Shown here in pieces: positions 44,365 to 54,386 of a stretch of DNA of 64,000 nt (its first letter is position 1; every line of letters begins with the position of its first letter). The stretch covers positions 4,729,733 through 4,793,732 of the forward strand of contig NZ_JALKFS010000005.1 of the NCBI RefSeq assembly GCF_023051145.1. The letters run 5' to 3'. The notes beneath the pieces are model-generated. The model was not told the origin of the DNA. It worked only from the letters and a program-made list of their open reading frames with translations, and searched no databases. The translations under genes were made by a program, and so were the position numbers. Source of the DNA: Williamsia sp. DF01-3. GTDB taxonomy: Bacteria; Actinomycetota; Actinomycetes; Mycobacteriales; Mycobacteriaceae.

Positions 44365-45177
44365 TCAGGCCCGCTGACTGGAGATGGAGACCACTTCACC
44401 GGTGAGGTAGGTGGTGTAGTCGCTGGCGAGCATCGCGATGGTCGCCGCGATCTCCCAGACCTCGGCGGCGCGTCCGTAGGCCTCGCGCGAGGCTAGGTCG
44501 GCGAGCAGCTCTTCGCTGGTGACCTTGGCGAGGAAGGGATGGCGGGCGATGGAAGGAGCCACCGCGTTGATTCGCACGCCGTACTCGGCGGCTTCGATCG
44601 CCGCACACCGGGTCAGGGCCATCACCCCGGCTTTTGCTGCGGCGTAATGGGATTGGCTGTGCTGTGCACGCCAGCCCAGAACCGATGCGTTGTTCACGAT
44701 CACGCCGCCATGGGGTACGTCGCGAAAGTAACGCAACGCCGCGCGGGTCGCGCGGAAGGTGCCGTTCAGCGTGATGTCGATGACGCGGTCCCACTCATCG
44801 TCGTCCATGTCGACGACCGGGGTCTCACCACCGAGTCCGGCATTGTTGATCAGCACGTCGATACGGCCGAGTTCGGAGGCCGCGGACTCGATCAGGGCAT
44901 TGACTTCGGAGGTCTTCTGCACGTTGCACACCACGGACGCCACGGTCTGGTCGGCGAACTCGCCCTTGAGTTTGTCCACGGTCTCGCCGAGCCTGCGCTC
45001 GTGCCAATCGCTGACCAGCACATCTGCACCCTCTGCCAAAGCCCTGCGCGCGGAGGCAAACCCGATCCCGGTGCCCGCGGCGGCCGTCACCATGACCTTG
45101 CGGCCGGCGAGCAGGCCGTGACCTGGGATCTCTTCCGGCGGCGTCGCCAGCGGACTGGAACCTTGCTCAACTGTCAC
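44365..45177 (-). CDS. ipdF: IpdF-type short-chain dehydrogenase (Rv3559c-like)
   Basis: SDR of 270 residues (Rv3559c is 262). The cofactor loop is unusual, TAAAGTGIGFASARRA (about residue 31-46), as in Rv3559c; NNAGLGG, NASVLG and YAAAK complete the set. IpdF oxidises the ring hydroxyl of a late indane-type CoA intermediate. Its GTG start overlaps the restored fadE30 stop (GTGA), which supports the corrected fadE30 frame and translational coupling. Confidence 0.9.
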   Translation of the reverse strand: MTVEQGSSPLATPPEEIPGHGLLAGRKVMVTAAAGTGIGFASARRALAEGADVLVSDWHERRLGETVDKLKGEFADQTVASVVCNVQKTSEVNALIESAASELGRIDVLINNAGLGGETPVVDMDDDEWDRVIDITLNGTFRATRAALRYFRDVPHGGVIVNNASVLGWRAQHSQSHYAAAKAGVMALTRCAAIEAAEYGVRINAVAPSIARHPFLAKVTSEELLADLASREAYGRAAEVWEIAATIAMLASDYTTYLTGEVVSISSQRA

Positions 45178-46426
45178 GGTCGTGCCTCTCGAGGTAATCC
45201 GAGCACCCGCTCGGCAATGATGTTGCGCTGCACTTCATTCGAGCCGCCGTAGATCGTGTCGGCGCGGGTGAACAGGAACAAGCGCTGCCACTGATCGAGT
45301 TCCACCTGGTCCGGCTCGAAGATGTTGTTGGGCTCACCCTCGCTGGTGCGATCGGGTGCGATGAGCGACGGGGCCCCCTGGACCGCCATTGCGAGCTCGC
45401 CGAGGTCACGATGCCAGTTGGCCCACAACAACTTCGACACCGAGGCCGCCCCCCGGCGCCGCCGGTGTCGACCACGGCCAGTGTGCGTTGTGCGTGGGCC
45501 CGCATCACCCGGAGCTCGAGCCATGCCCGGGCGATCCGCTCCCGGATCACCGGGCTGTTCGCCGAGCCGTTGGCCTTCGCCATCTCCACGATGTGTTCGA
45601 GTTCGCGCGAGAAACCCACCTGCTGACCGAGCGTGGACACACCCCGCTCGAACTCGAGCAGACCCATCGCCACTTTCCAGCCCTCACCGGGTTCGCCGAC
45701 GACAAGGCCGCCCTCGGTGGTGGCGTCGTCGAAGAACACCTCGTTGAACTCGGAGGTGCCGGTGAGTTGCTGGATCGGCCGGACCGTGACGCCGGGTTGA
45801 TCGAGCGGCACGAGGAGAAAACTCAGACCCTTGTGACGCGAGGACCCCGGCTCGGTGCGGCACAGCACAAATGCCCACTGGGCGACGTGTGCCAGCGACG
45901 TCCAGATCTTCTGCCCGTTGATGACCCACTTGTCGCCGTCGAGTGTGGCGGTGGTGGAGATGTTCGCCAGGTCCGACCCCGCGCCCGGTTCGGAGTAACC
46001 CTGCGCCCACAATTCGTCGACCGTGGTGATGCCCGGCAGGAAACGCTTCTTCTGTTCCTCGGTCCCGAAGGCGATCAGCGTCGGTCCGAGCAGTTCCTCG
46101 CCCACGTGGCTGACCCGGGCCGGCGCGCCCGCCCGGGCGTACTCCTGATGAAAGATGATGCGCTGCTCGATGGACGCGTTGCGGCCGCCGTGTTCCACGG
46201 GCCAGCCGAGGCACGTCCATCCCGAGGCGGCCAGCAGCCGGTCCCACGCGAGCCGCGGCCCGTAGAACTCGTGTTCGCTGCCCGGGCCGCCGCGTGACTT
46301 CAGGTTCGCGAACTCGCCGGTCAAATTGTCGTCGAGCCACTGTCGTACGGCAGCCGCGAAATCGGCCGCCGAACCATCCCATTCACCCAGGTCCACGCCT
46401 CGGTCAGCGAGGTTGATCGCCGTCAT
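45174..46426 (-). CDS. fadE30: FadE30, HIP-CoA-pathway acyl-CoA dehydrogenase, apparent frameshift
   Basis: Acyl-CoA dehydrogenase of about 417 residues after correction (Rv3560c is 385). The FAD motif is YSEPGAGSDLANIS and ends with YGGSNEVQRNIIAERVLGL, both family-like. The frame breaks at a run of six C (45449-45454): the first frame reads LAVVDTGGAG and then loses similarity, while the expected KLLWANWHRDLGELAM is one frame over and ends in TGA at 45174. One extra base restores the gene. FadE30 introduces a double bond in the propionate side chain of HIP-CoA. The ATG at 46426 is 18 bases from the nearest KstR2 box. Confidence 0.87.
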
Positions 46427-46443
46427 GAGAACCAGCGTAACCG

Positions 46444-46457
46444 ACCAAGCACTTGCT
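46444..46457 (-). promoter_or_regulatory. KstR2 operator next to fadE30
   Basis: ACCAAGCACTTGCT fits ANCAAGNNCTTGNT exactly. It is 18 bases upstream of the fadE30 start and likely controls the fadE30-ipdF-fadA6 transcript. Confidence 0.85.
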
Positions 46458-46472
46458 CGGTTAGCGCACCCA

Positions 46473-46486
46473 AGCAAGTGCTAGGT
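46473..46486 (+). promoter_or_regulatory. KstR2 operator next to fadD3
   Basis: AGCAAGTGCTAGGT fits the KstR2 motif except for one base in the right half (CTAG for CTTG). It is 72 bases upstream of fadD3, so each divergent unit has its own box. Confidence 0.7.
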
Positions 46487-46557
46487 TTTGGCTTCGGAAC
46501 CTGCGCTGTACCAGGTGGTACTAGCCTTTTACGCAGGTGTGAGCTCCGGGAGGAATC

Positions 46558-48162
46558 GTGTCCATTTCAGCAGATCAGCCCACCCCAGACCGGCTCGACG
46601 TCGACGCCGTCATCACCACACCGCAAGCCTTGCGCCGAGCCGCGGAATTGTGGCCGGACGGTCTGGCGATCATCGACGACCAGTGGGGCGAGACGGTCGA
46701 ACTGACCTGGTCCGACCTCCTCGGCGCCGTGCGCACCTTCGCGGCCGGACTGATCGCGGAGGGCATCGAGGCCGGCGACCGGGTCGCCGTCTGGGCACCG
46801 AACAGCTTCCACTGGCCCATTGCCGCGCTCGGCGCCCAGTTTGCCGGCGCCACCCTCGTCCCGCTCAACACCCGTTACACCGCCGCGGAGGCGCTGGAGA
46901 TCATTCAGCGCACCAAGGCGCGGGCGATCGTCGTGGTCGGCCGATTCCTGGGTGCCGACCGGGTCGAACAACTGTGCGCCGAGGCGGGCGGTGACCTCGC
47001 CGCTGCATCGGACCTGGCCGTGGCCATCCGCGTCCGACTCGAGGCCGATGACCATCGGGGTGCGGTCGCCGTCGACTGGAACGACTTTCTCTGTGCAGCA
47101 ACCGACGAGGGCAGGGCAGAAGCCGACGCACGTGCATCCGCAGTCGCTCCCACCGACATCTCCGACGTGCTGTTCACCTCGGGGACCACCGGCAGGTCCA
47201 AGGGAGCCCTCGCCGAACATCAACAGACGATCGCCGGCGCTCGCGCATGGGCCACCAACGGGAAACTGGGAACCGACGACCGCTACCTGATGGTGAATCC
47301 CTACTTCCACACCTTCGGCTACAAGGCCGGAATCCTCGTGTGCACCCTGATGGGCACCACGATGATTCCACTGGCGGTGTACTCAACAGATGCCGCGATG
47401 CGGCTGATCGAGCAACGCAAGGCCACCGTGTTCCCCGGCGCCCCGACCATCTTCCAGACGATCCTCGACGCCCCGCAGCGCCCCGAGTTCGACCTCTCGT
47501 CACTACGGCTGGCAGTCACCGGCGCCGCGATCGTGCCCGTGGTGCTCGTCGAGCGGATGCAACGCGACCTCGGTATCGAGACCGTCATCACCGCCTACGG
47601 CCTGACCGAGGCGAGCGGCTTCGTCACCACCTGCACACCCGACGACGACGATCAGACAGTGGCCAACACGTGCGGCCGCCCGTTCACGGGCATGGAGATC
47701 AAGCTCTCGGAGAACGGCGAGGTGCTGGCCCGCGGCAAGATGGTCATGCGCGGCTACCTTGACGACCCCGAGGCCACCGCAGAGGCGATCGACGCCGACG
47801 GCTGGCTGCACACCGGCGACATCGGAACAATCGACGAGCACGGAAATCTCTCCATCACCGACCGGCTGAAAGACATGTACATCAGCGGCGGATTCAATGT
47901 GTACCCCGCAGAAGTCGAGCAGGTTCTCGCCAGAATCGACGGGGTGGCCGAGGCTGCCGTCGTCGGGGTGCCTGATGAGCGCTTGGGAGAAGTGGGGCGC
48001 GCTTACCTCACATTGTCACCGGGCGCGTCCGTTGATGAAAAGTCGGTCATCGAGCACTGCCGTCAGAAACTCGCGAACTTCAAGACTCCGCGTTCGGTCA
48101 TCATCATCGATGAGTTCCCGCGCAATGCCGGCGGCAAGATCCTCAAGCGCGAACTGCACTGA
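46558..48162 (+). CDS. fadD3: FadD3, HIP-CoA synthetase
   Basis: Acyl-CoA synthetase of 534 residues (Rv3561 is about 507). ATP/AMP signature FTSGTTGRSKGAL is near residue 202-214, A5 motif ITAYGLTEASG near 342, GWLHTGDIGTID near 417 and the C-terminal Lys in RNAGGKILKREL. FadD3 forms HIP-CoA, the inducer that releases KstR2 and the entry point for the last two rings. GGGAGGAATC precedes the GTG. In M. tuberculosis it is followed by fadE31-33; here lsr2 comes next. Confidence 0.93.
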   Translation: MSISADQPTPDRLDVDAVITTPQALRRAAELWPDGLAIIDDQWGETVELTWSDLLGAVRTFAAGLIAEGIEAGDRVAVWAPNSFHWPIAALGAQFAGATLVPLNTRYTAAEALEIIQRTKARAIVVVGRFLGADRVEQLCAEAGGDLAAASDLAVAIRVRLEADDHRGAVAVDWNDFLCAATDEGRAEADARASAVAPTDISDVLFTSGTTGRSKGALAEHQQTIAGARAWATNGKLGTDDRYLMVNPYFHTFGYKAGILVCTLMGTTMIPLAVYSTDAAMRLIEQRKATVFPGAPTIFQTILDAPQRPEFDLSSLRLAVTGAAIVPVVLVERMQRDLGIETVITAYGLTEASGFVTTCTPDDDDQTVANTCGRPFTGMEIKLSENGEVLARGKMVMRGYLDDPEATAEAIDADGWLHTGDIGTIDEHGNLSITDRLKDMYISGGFNVYPAEVEQVLARIDGVAEAAVVGVPDERLGEVGRAYLTLSPGASVDEKSVIEHCRQKLANFKTPRSVIIIDEFPRNAGGKILKRELH

Positions 48163-48350
48163 ACCCGGCCATGGCCGTCTTCGCGAGCTTTGTTCCGCTG
48201 CTGAACAGTTTGTCTCACTTCGACTATCCGTAACCCGAAAGGGACAACGGATTGTCACACAAGTTCACAAATGATCGCGACGGTCATAAATGTTTTCGAT
48301 TCTTTTCTGAATGCGCACTAATACAATTCGAAGACAACCGCCGGAGAAAC

Positions 48351-48390
48351 AAATGACGGGCGGCCCGATTCCTCGGGCCGCCCGTCATTT
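48351..48390. terminator. Strong hairpin downstream of lsr2
   Basis: AAATGACGGGCGGCCCGA (48351-48368) pairs perfectly over 18 bp with 48373-48390, loop TTCC. On the minus strand it is followed by a T-rich stretch, as expected for the lsr2 terminator. The 188 bases between it and fadD3 are AT-richer than the surroundings and hold no gene I can support. Confidence 0.9.
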
Positions 48391-48418
48391 TGACTACAGT
48401 TGTGGTCAGTTCAATGCG

Positions 48419-48751
48419 TCAGTGCGCTTCGTTGTAAGCCTCGACGACATCTGCGGCAATACGCCCACGAGACGACACCTGATGGCCATTACGCCGGGCC
48501 CAGTCACGGATTGCCGCTGTCTGTTCGCGATCCACAGATGCCTTGGTGGCGATCCCTTTCGCGCGCTTACGGCCACTCACACGTCGGGCATGCTCAGCCC
48601 ATTTCGCCACGTCGTCACGCAGCTTGTCAGCGTTCTTGCTGGACAGGTCGATCTCGTAGGTGACGCCATCGACGCCGAACTCCACGGTCTCGTCCGCTGT
48701 CTTGCTGTCATCAACATCATCTACGAGTGTGACGGTTACCTTCTTAGCCAT
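48419..48751 (-). CDS. lsr2: Lsr2, nucleoid-associated H-NS-like silencer
   Basis: A 110-residue protein (M. tuberculosis Lsr2 is 112). The N-terminal dimerisation domain starts [16 protein letters not shown] and includes [20 protein letters not shown]; the C-terminal DNA-binding domain ends [20 protein letters not shown] with the RGR minor-groove hook. Lsr2 coats AT-rich DNA and silences acquired genes. It has its own strong terminator and is read toward fadD3. Confidence 0.96.
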   Translation of the reverse strand: MAKKVTVTLVDDVDDSKTADETVEFGVDGVTYEIDLSSKNADKLRDDVAKWAEHARRVSGRKRAKGIATKASVDREQTAAIRDWARRNGHQVSSRGRIAADVVEAYNEAH

Positions 48752-48823
48752 AATGCTCCATTCTGATGGCTCCCGGATCCAACTTTGACAGTTCCGGCAC
48801 ACAACGCAAACGAACAATATTCA

Positions 48824-48846
48824 TGGTGGCCGCCTATCGGCCGCCA
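48824..48846 (-). terminator. Hairpin between lysS and lsr2
   Basis: TGGTGGCCG (48824-48832) and CGGCCGCCA (48838-48846) pair with one G-T mismatch, 5-base loop. It is 54 bases past the lysS stop; a moderate terminator for lysS is plausible. Confidence 0.5.
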
Positions 48847-48900
48847 GCATAGCGCGAATGAACCGTCAACGCTAATAAGAGGAAGTGTTTTCCAGTAACG

Positions 48901-50435
48901 TCATTGCTGCGGCTTGACGAGTGGAAAGAGGATGGTTTCGCGAATGCCGAGACCCGTCAGAGCCATCAGAAGTCGGTCAATGCCCATTCCGGTACCGGTC
49001 GTCGGCGGCATGCCCTGCTCCATGGCCGCGAGAAACTCTTCATCGAGCACCATTGCCTCATCATCACCGGCACGAGCCAAACGGGCCTGGTCGACGAACC
49101 GCTCCCGCTGAATCACCGGATCAACCAATTCGGAATAACCGGTTGCCAATTCGAACCCGCGGACATAGAGATCCCACTTTTCACTCACACCCGGCTTGCC
49201 GCGGTGCTCACGCACCAGGGGGATGTCTCGACCGGGAAATCGCGGACGAATACCGGCCCCGACAACGCGTCGCCCACCTGGTGTTCCCAGAGTTCCTCGA
49301 CGAGCTTGCCGTGGCCGTAGCCCTTGCCTGCCGGGATCTCGAGCCCCACATCGGCGCTGATGGAGAGCAGTTTTTCGACCGTCGTGGCCGGGGTGATCTC
49401 GATCCCGAGCGACTCGGAAAGCGAGGGATACATCTCCACCGACTTCCATTGCCCGCTCAGATCGTTGATCGATCCGTCGGCCATCTCCGGGGTCAGGGTG
49501 CCGAGGGCGGCCATCGCCACTTCCTGGATCACCTCACGTGTCATCGTCGCCGAGTCGTCGTAGGTGCCGTACGCCTGGTACGTCTCCAGCATCGCGAACT
49601 CGGGCGAATGGGTGCTGTCGGCGCCCTCGTTGCGGAAGTTGCGGTTGATCTCGAAGACCCGCTCGATACCGCCGACCACAGCCCGCTTGAGGAACAACTC
49701 TGGAGCGATACGCAGGTAGAGGTCGATGTCGAGCGCGTTGGAATGGGTGACGAACGGCCTGGCGGCCGCACCACCGTGCAGCGTCTGCAGCATCGGTGTC
49801 TCGATCTCCAGGAATCCCCGGCGTTCCAGCGCCGCGCGCAGCTCACGCAGGACCGCGACGCGTGTTCGCGCCATCTCGCGGGCCTGGGGCCGAACGATGA
49901 GGTCGACGTATCGCTGGCGGACACGCGTTTCCTCGTTCATCTCCTTGTGCGCCACCGGAAGTGGGCGCAGCGCCTTACTCGCCATCTGCCACGTGTCGGC
50001 GAGCACGCTCAGTTCCCCGCGACGCGAGCTGATCACCTCGCCGTGTACGAAGACGAAGTCACCGAGGTCCACGTCGGACTTCCAGGCGGCCAGCGACTCC
50101 TCACCCACGCCGTTCAGGCTGATCATGGCCTGCAGCTGCGTGCCATCGCCTTCTTGCAGTGTTGCGAAGCACAGCTTCCCGGTGTTGCGGATGAAGATCA
50201 CTCGGCCGGCGATGCCGACAACCTCTCCTGTCTGGGTGTCGGGCTCGAGGTCTGGGTACTTCGCGCGGAGCTCGGCCAGTGAATGGGTGCGCGGAACCGA
50301 CACGGGATAGGCCTGACCGCCCTCGGCGAGGATGCGATCGCGCTTCTCGCGCCGAACTCGCAACTGCTCCGGGGTCTGGTCCTCGGTGTTGTCGACTGCT
50401 GCATTTTTCCGGCCTTGGCCACGGGCTTCATTCAC
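48901..50435 (-). CDS. lysS: Class II lysyl-tRNA synthetase, apparent frameshift
   Basis: Lysyl-tRNA synthetase of about 511 residues after correction (M. tuberculosis LysS is 505). An OB-fold anticodon domain ([17 protein letters not shown], about residue 70-86) precedes class II motifs: motif 1 [10 protein letters not shown], motif 2 [11 protein letters not shown] with [10 protein letters not shown], and motif 3 [13 protein letters not shown] near the end. The frame is lost at 49218-49222, a run of five G: upstream reads DFPVETSPW, while [19 protein letters not shown] follows in another frame to the TGA at 48901. One added base restores the gene, which should be essential. The GTG at 50435 or an ATG at 50471 could be the start. 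Confidence 0.9.
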
Positions 50436-50500
50436 GCCAACGACCCTAGCGGCCGAACCTGGGTTGGCCATATTCGACGGGTCGCCAGGTCGGCGCGTGA

Positions 50501-50941
50501 TCAGTGCGCGGAGAACATGCTCCACTCGCGCTCGGTGTGACCGGCGACCGGCCGCCGGTCGGCCGAACGCGCGAGCGCCATCTGGCCACCGGCAACAAAC
50601 CGGGCGCCGGGCACTCCCGCGGCCTGCAGGTGCCAGGTGAGCATCTCGGCGTCGTGACCATCCACCCCGATGAGAAGCCAACGGCTGGAGGCGTCAGCGC
50701 AACGAAGTGTCTCCCTCGAGCCCGGGATCAGGCGGTCGAGAATCTGATCGGCGGGAATTGCCAACGCGCCGAAAACGATTCCGTCCCGATCACGTTCCTG
50801 CTGGCTACGGATGTCGATGGCCACAGCACCGCTGTGGAGCAGGGAACCGACGTCGTGCGCCGCGACGGACAGCGGCGCAACGGGGTATGCCGACGTGGGC
50901 CGGGTGGACAGAAAAGGTGCGGGTGCGATGAGCACAGACAT
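50501..50941 (-). CDS. Rhodanese-like domain protein without the active-site Cys
   Basis: A 146-residue single rhodanese-fold domain: [24 protein letters not shown] (about residues 41-64, split motif) is the typical D-x-R-x-x-x-E entry, followed by a helix and [14 protein letters not shown] where active rhodaneses have a Cys-x-x-Gly loop. The Cys is replaced by Gly, so sulfur transfer is unlikely; a binding role is possible. The start at 50941 is chosen for the family pattern; no strong ribosome site is seen. It lies between lysS and coaX. Confidence 0.75.
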   Translation of the reverse strand: MSVLIAPAPFLSTRPTSAYPVAPLSVAAHDVGSLLHSGAVAIDIRSQQERDRDGIVFGALAIPADQILDRLIPGSRETLRCADASSRWLLIGVDGHDAEMLTWHLQAAGVPGARFVAGGQMALARSADRRPVAGHTEREWSMFSAH

Positions 50942-51111
50942 GGCTGGAGCTTTCGTGAATGATCGGCAGCAGATCGGCCGAAGAACGGGCGTAGGGGTCA
51001 TCAAGAGGCGTTTCAGCCCCGACAACACTCCTGACAGCTCCGCGTGATCACGGTGCAGATTGTGCCACAGCGATCACGATCGCACCACCGTCACCCGACC
51101 GCGGCAACACC

Positions 51112-51935
51112 TCAGTCCTGACGCGAGCCTGCCGAACGTCCCTTTGCCCGGGCATCGCGCTGCCGCTCGTACACCAGCCGTAACCCGTCGAGCGTCAGAG
51201 TGGGCTCGTGGTGCTGCAACGTCACACACTCATCGAAGACAAGCGGGGCTAGATAGCCGGTGGCGATCACCGCAATGTCGTCGCCGTCGAAACCCGGCAC
51301 TTCACGCCGCACCCGGGACACGAGCCCGTCCACCTGACCTGCGAATCCGTAGAGGATGCCCGACTGCAGTGCTTCGACGGTGTTCTTACCCACCACCGAT
51401 CGCGGCGGCAACAGCTCGACCTTGCGTAGCGTCACCGTCCGGACGGCGAGGGCCTCGACCGCCAGATCGATGCCCGGGGCGATCGCCCCACCGAGGAACT
51501 CCCTTTTGCCGACACCACGTCGACGAGGGTCGTGGTTCCGAAATCGACCACGATGCAGCCGCGACCGTAGGCCGTGTAGGCGGCGAGTGCATTGGCGACG
51601 CGGTCGGTCCCGACCTCTTTGGGGTTGTCGACCAACAGCGGAACCCCGGTTCGCACACCGGGTTCGAGCAGCACGTGCGGTCCGGCCCCGAAATACTTCC
51701 CGACCATCACCCGCATCTCGCGCAGCAGAGACGGCACCGTCGACAGCCCGACAACGGCCGTGACCTGGTCCACGTCCGGCCCCAGCAGGCCACGAATGGT
51801 CAGCGCCAGCTCGTCGGCGGTCATGCGTGACTCGGTCCTCATCCGCCAGTCGCGCACCAGCCGCGAATTGATCCCGATGCCGGCATAGACACCCAGGTGG
51901 ATGTTCGTGTTGCCGACGTCCAGCGCGAGCAACAT
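51112..51935 (-). CDS. coaX: CoaX, type III pantothenate kinase, apparent frameshift
   Basis: Type III pantothenate kinase of about 274 residues after correction (Rv3600c is 272). N-terminal ATP loop MLLALDVGNTNIHLG, the GTDRVANALAAY block (about residue 105-116) and DFGTTTLVDVVSAKG are conserved. At 51501-51507 (CCCTTTT) the frame is lost just after SAKG; the expected EFLGGAIAPGIDLAVEAL continues in another frame to TGA at 51112. One added G restores it. CoaX phosphorylates pantothenate, the first step from vitamin B5 to CoA. It begins 2 bases after the panD stop, forming a panC-panD-coaX unit. Confidence 0.9.
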
Positions 51936-51936
51936 G

Positions 51937-52368
51937 TCAGGCGGGGGTGCTCGACAGCACCGGATGGCGGGGGTCGAGCAGATCCGAGCCTTCCGGTGCG
52001 TGTGCCGGGTCGGCGCCCTGTTCGACGATGCGGTTCGATTCGTCGACGAACACCACCTTGGGCTGATACTCAAGGATCTCGCGCTCATCCAGTCCGCCGT
52101 AGGCGATCAGGATGACGAGGTCGCCCGGGTGCACCAGATGTGCTGCGGCGCCGTTGATACCGATGATCCCGGACCCGCGGGGACCCGAGATCGTGTAGGT
52201 GACCAACCGGGCGCCGTTGTTGATGTCGACGATGGTCACCTGCTCACCCTCGAGCAGACCGGCCGCGTCGAGCAGGTCCTGGTCGACCGTGACCGATCCG
52301 ACGTAGTGCAGATCGGCCTGAGTGACCGTGGCGCGATGGATCTTTGACGTCATCATGGTGCGGATCAT
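51937..52368 (-). CDS. panD: PanD, aspartate 1-decarboxylase
   Basis: A 143-residue pyruvoyl-dependent decarboxylase. The self-cleavage site Gly24-Ser25 is in [23 protein letters not shown] and the [22 protein letters not shown] block complete the family pattern. It makes beta-alanine from aspartate for pantothenate. The ATG overlaps the panC stop by four bases (ATGA). The C-terminal 20 residues ([16 protein letters not shown]) extend beyond the shorter bacterial enzymes, as in mycobacteria. Confidence 0.95.
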   Translation of the reverse strand: MIRTMMTSKIHRATVTQADLHYVGSVTVDQDLLDAAGLLEGEQVTIVDINNGARLVTYTISGPRGSGIIGINGAAAHLVHPGDLVILIAYGGLDEREILEYQPKVVFVDESNRIVEQGADPAHAPEGSDLLDPRHPVLSSTPA

Positions 52369-53282
52369 GCTGGGTTCTCTCCTCTTTCGACGAAACCGGT
52401 GCCGATCGCGACACCCACGTTGTCAATGAGCCGGGTGGAGCCGATTCGCGCGGCGACGAGCAGCCTGCCGTCGCCTCGGGCCGGCGGTTCCTCGAGGTTC
52501 GGGCCGCGCAGCTCGAGGTAGTCGACCGAGATGTCTGGGTGCAGGTCGAACACGCCGCGGGCCGTGTCGAGGATGGCCTGCTCTCCCCCGGCGGCCGCAT
52601 AGGCGCCCGCGATCAGCGCTGCCGACAGGGTCGTCGCCAGCTCACGCTGAGCGGGATCGAGGTACCGATTGCGCGACGACATGGCCAATCCGTCTGCTTC
52701 GCGCACGGTGGGAACGCCGACGATCTGTACGTCGAGGTTCAGGTCGGTGACCATCTGCCGGATCAACACCAACTGCTGGTAGTCCTTCTCCCCGAAGTAG
52801 GCCTCCATCGGCGCGGCAATGTTCAGCAATTTGAGCACCACGGTCAGCATGCCGGCGAAATGCGTTGGCCGAGAAGCACCTTCGAGCTCACCACCGAGTG
52901 GTCCCGGGTGCACGGTGGTGCGCGGTCCCGTCGGGTACATGTCGGAGACCTTCGGGGCGAAGACCAATTCGACGCCGGCCGCCCGCAGCAGATCGCAGTC
53001 CTCGTCGAATGTCCGGGGGTAGGCGTCGAGGTCTTCGCCTGCGGCGAACTGCAACGGGTTGACGAAGATGGAGGCGATCACCACCGCGTCGCCCTTGCGT
53101 TTGGCGGCACGGACCAGTTCGAGATGCCCCGCGTGCAGCGCGCCCATGGTGGGAACCAGCACCACCCGTTTACCCGTCGAACGCAGGGCACGACTGACCT
53201 TGTTCAGCAGCGCAGGATCACGATGGACCGTCAATTGCCCAGCGGTGAAAGGTTTCTGGCCCGTGAGGTCACCAGTGGTCAT
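52365..53282 (-). CDS. panC: PanC, pantothenate synthetase
   Basis: A 305-residue pantothenate synthetase. Motifs: [15 protein letters not shown] (about residue 43-57, HIGH-type), [31 protein letters not shown] (about 161-173) and [11 protein letters not shown] (about 194-204, KMSKS-equivalent). It joins pantoate and beta-alanine using ATP. It overlaps panD downstream and the DUF2520 gene upstream, each by four bases, indicating coupled translation. Confidence 0.96.
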   Translation of the reverse strand: MTTGDLTGQKPFTAGQLTVHRDPALLNKVSRALRSTGKRVVLVPTMGALHAGHLELVRAAKRKGDAVVIASIFVNPLQFAAGEDLDAYPRTFDEDCDLLRAAGVELVFAPKVSDMYPTGPRTTVHPGPLGGELEGASRPTHFAGMLTVVLKLLNIAAPMEAYFGEKDYQQLVLIRQMVTDLNLDVQIVGVPTVREADGLAMSSRNRYLDPAQRELATTLSAALIAGAYAAAGGEQAILDTARGVFDLHPDISVDYLELRGPNLEEPPARGDGRLLVAARIGSTRLIDNVGVAIGTGFVERGENPA

Positions 53283-54217
53283 CGATGTTCGTCCCGTCTG
53301 TCATCATTCCCGAAGTCGTTGTCCCCCGGATTGTCGTCCCCGAGTAGTTCGACCAGGTCCGGTGGTGGATCGGTGTACGTGGCGGCGCGGCGGGCAAGCG
53401 CACGATATCCCTCCGCGATGCCCGGATCAGCGGCCGTCAGTGCCTGCAGATGTCGGGCCACCGCCGCCGCGTCGCCGCGAGCCACCGGGCCGGTCAACGC
53501 CTTCGGGCCGATCTGCAGACTGTTGTCGAGCGCCGCGGTGAGCAGGGGCCCCAGGATCCGTTCGGGCCGCACGTCTTGGCCGTCGACCACCTTGCGCAGC
53601 GCTGCCGCCGCGTCACACACAAGCGCGACAAGATGATTCGCGCCATGGGCCAGTGCAGCGTGATAAAGGGTGCGGTCTTTCTCGTCTATACGGACCGGTT
53701 CGGCGCCCATCTCCAGTACCAGCGATTGTCCGATGGCCAGCCCCACCTCGTCCGCAGCAGTGACACCGAAGCAGCAGTTGCGGATCCGGTCCGTGTCCTC
53801 TTCCGTCCCGATGAATGTCATGGCCGGGTGCAACGCCAGCGGGAGCGCTCCGATGTCGTTGAGCGGATCGAGCACGCGTACACCGTGTGCGCCCGCAGTG
53901 TGGGCGACGATGGTTCCCGGCCGGACCGATCCTGACTCCGCCAGATCGGAGATGACCGACGCCAATCGATCGTCCGGAACTGCGATGACAAGGAGCTCGC
54001 ACTGTGAGGCGACGTCGGCCACCGCACGGATCTCGGACTCGGGGAGGCGCTGTGCCGCGCGAGCGCGTGACGCCGGAGACGACGCAGCGACGGCGCCGAC
54101 CACGTGTTCGGCACGTTCGAGGGCCTGACCGATGGTGGTTCCCACTCGACCCGCCGACACGACACCCACCGTCAGGCGGGCAGGCGCGGGCCAGTTGGTA
54201 ATCCCCGTCGAGGTCAC
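53279..54217 (-). CDS. Rossmann/DUF2520 protein of the pantothenate operon (Rv3603c-like)
   Basis: A 312-residue protein: an N-terminal Rossmann fold ([19 protein letters not shown] about residue 15-33, then [16 protein letters not shown]) and a C-terminal helical DUF2520 domain (about 170-280). The build is that of ketopantoate-reductase/6-phosphogluconate-dehydrogenase-like enzymes. No function is proven for this family; its position first in the panC-panD-coaX unit suggests NADPH-dependent reduction in pantothenate synthesis, possibly of ketopantoate. The GTG at 54217 has GGAGG upstream. The C-terminus has an acidic/basic tail ([19 protein letters not shown]). Confidence 0.82.
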   Translation of the reverse strand: MTSTGITNWPAPARLTVGVVSAGRVGTTIGQALERAEHVVGAVAASSPASRARAAQRLPESEIRAVADVASQCELLVIAVPDDRLASVISDLAESGSVRPGTIVAHTAGAHGVRVLDPLNDIGALPLALHPAMTFIGTEEDTDRIRNCCFGVTAADEVGLAIGQSLVLEMGAEPVRIDEKDRTLYHAALAHGANHLVALVCDAAAALRKVVDGQDVRPERILGPLLTAALDNSLQIGPKALTGPVARGDAAAVARHLQALTAADPGIAEGYRALARRAATYTDPPPDLVELLGDDNPGDNDFGNDDRRDEHR

Positions 54218-54386
54218 CGTCGTCCTCCATTCGTTCCAGTCCCTCTGACTTCTCCCCGGCCGATGAGTCGAACTCGGCTGGGGAAGTGTCAGGCACGGGT
54301 ACCAGACGTCTCGCAGCGAGAATAGAACCAGGCGGACACATATTGCCAATGCCTGTGATCGGGCTCACCCGATCGGACGTGGGCGA

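Noticed and set aside
48921-50282. A 453-codon plus-strand open frame opposite lysS
   Set aside because: lysS is unmistakable on the other strand; no start or domain evidence for the antisense frame.
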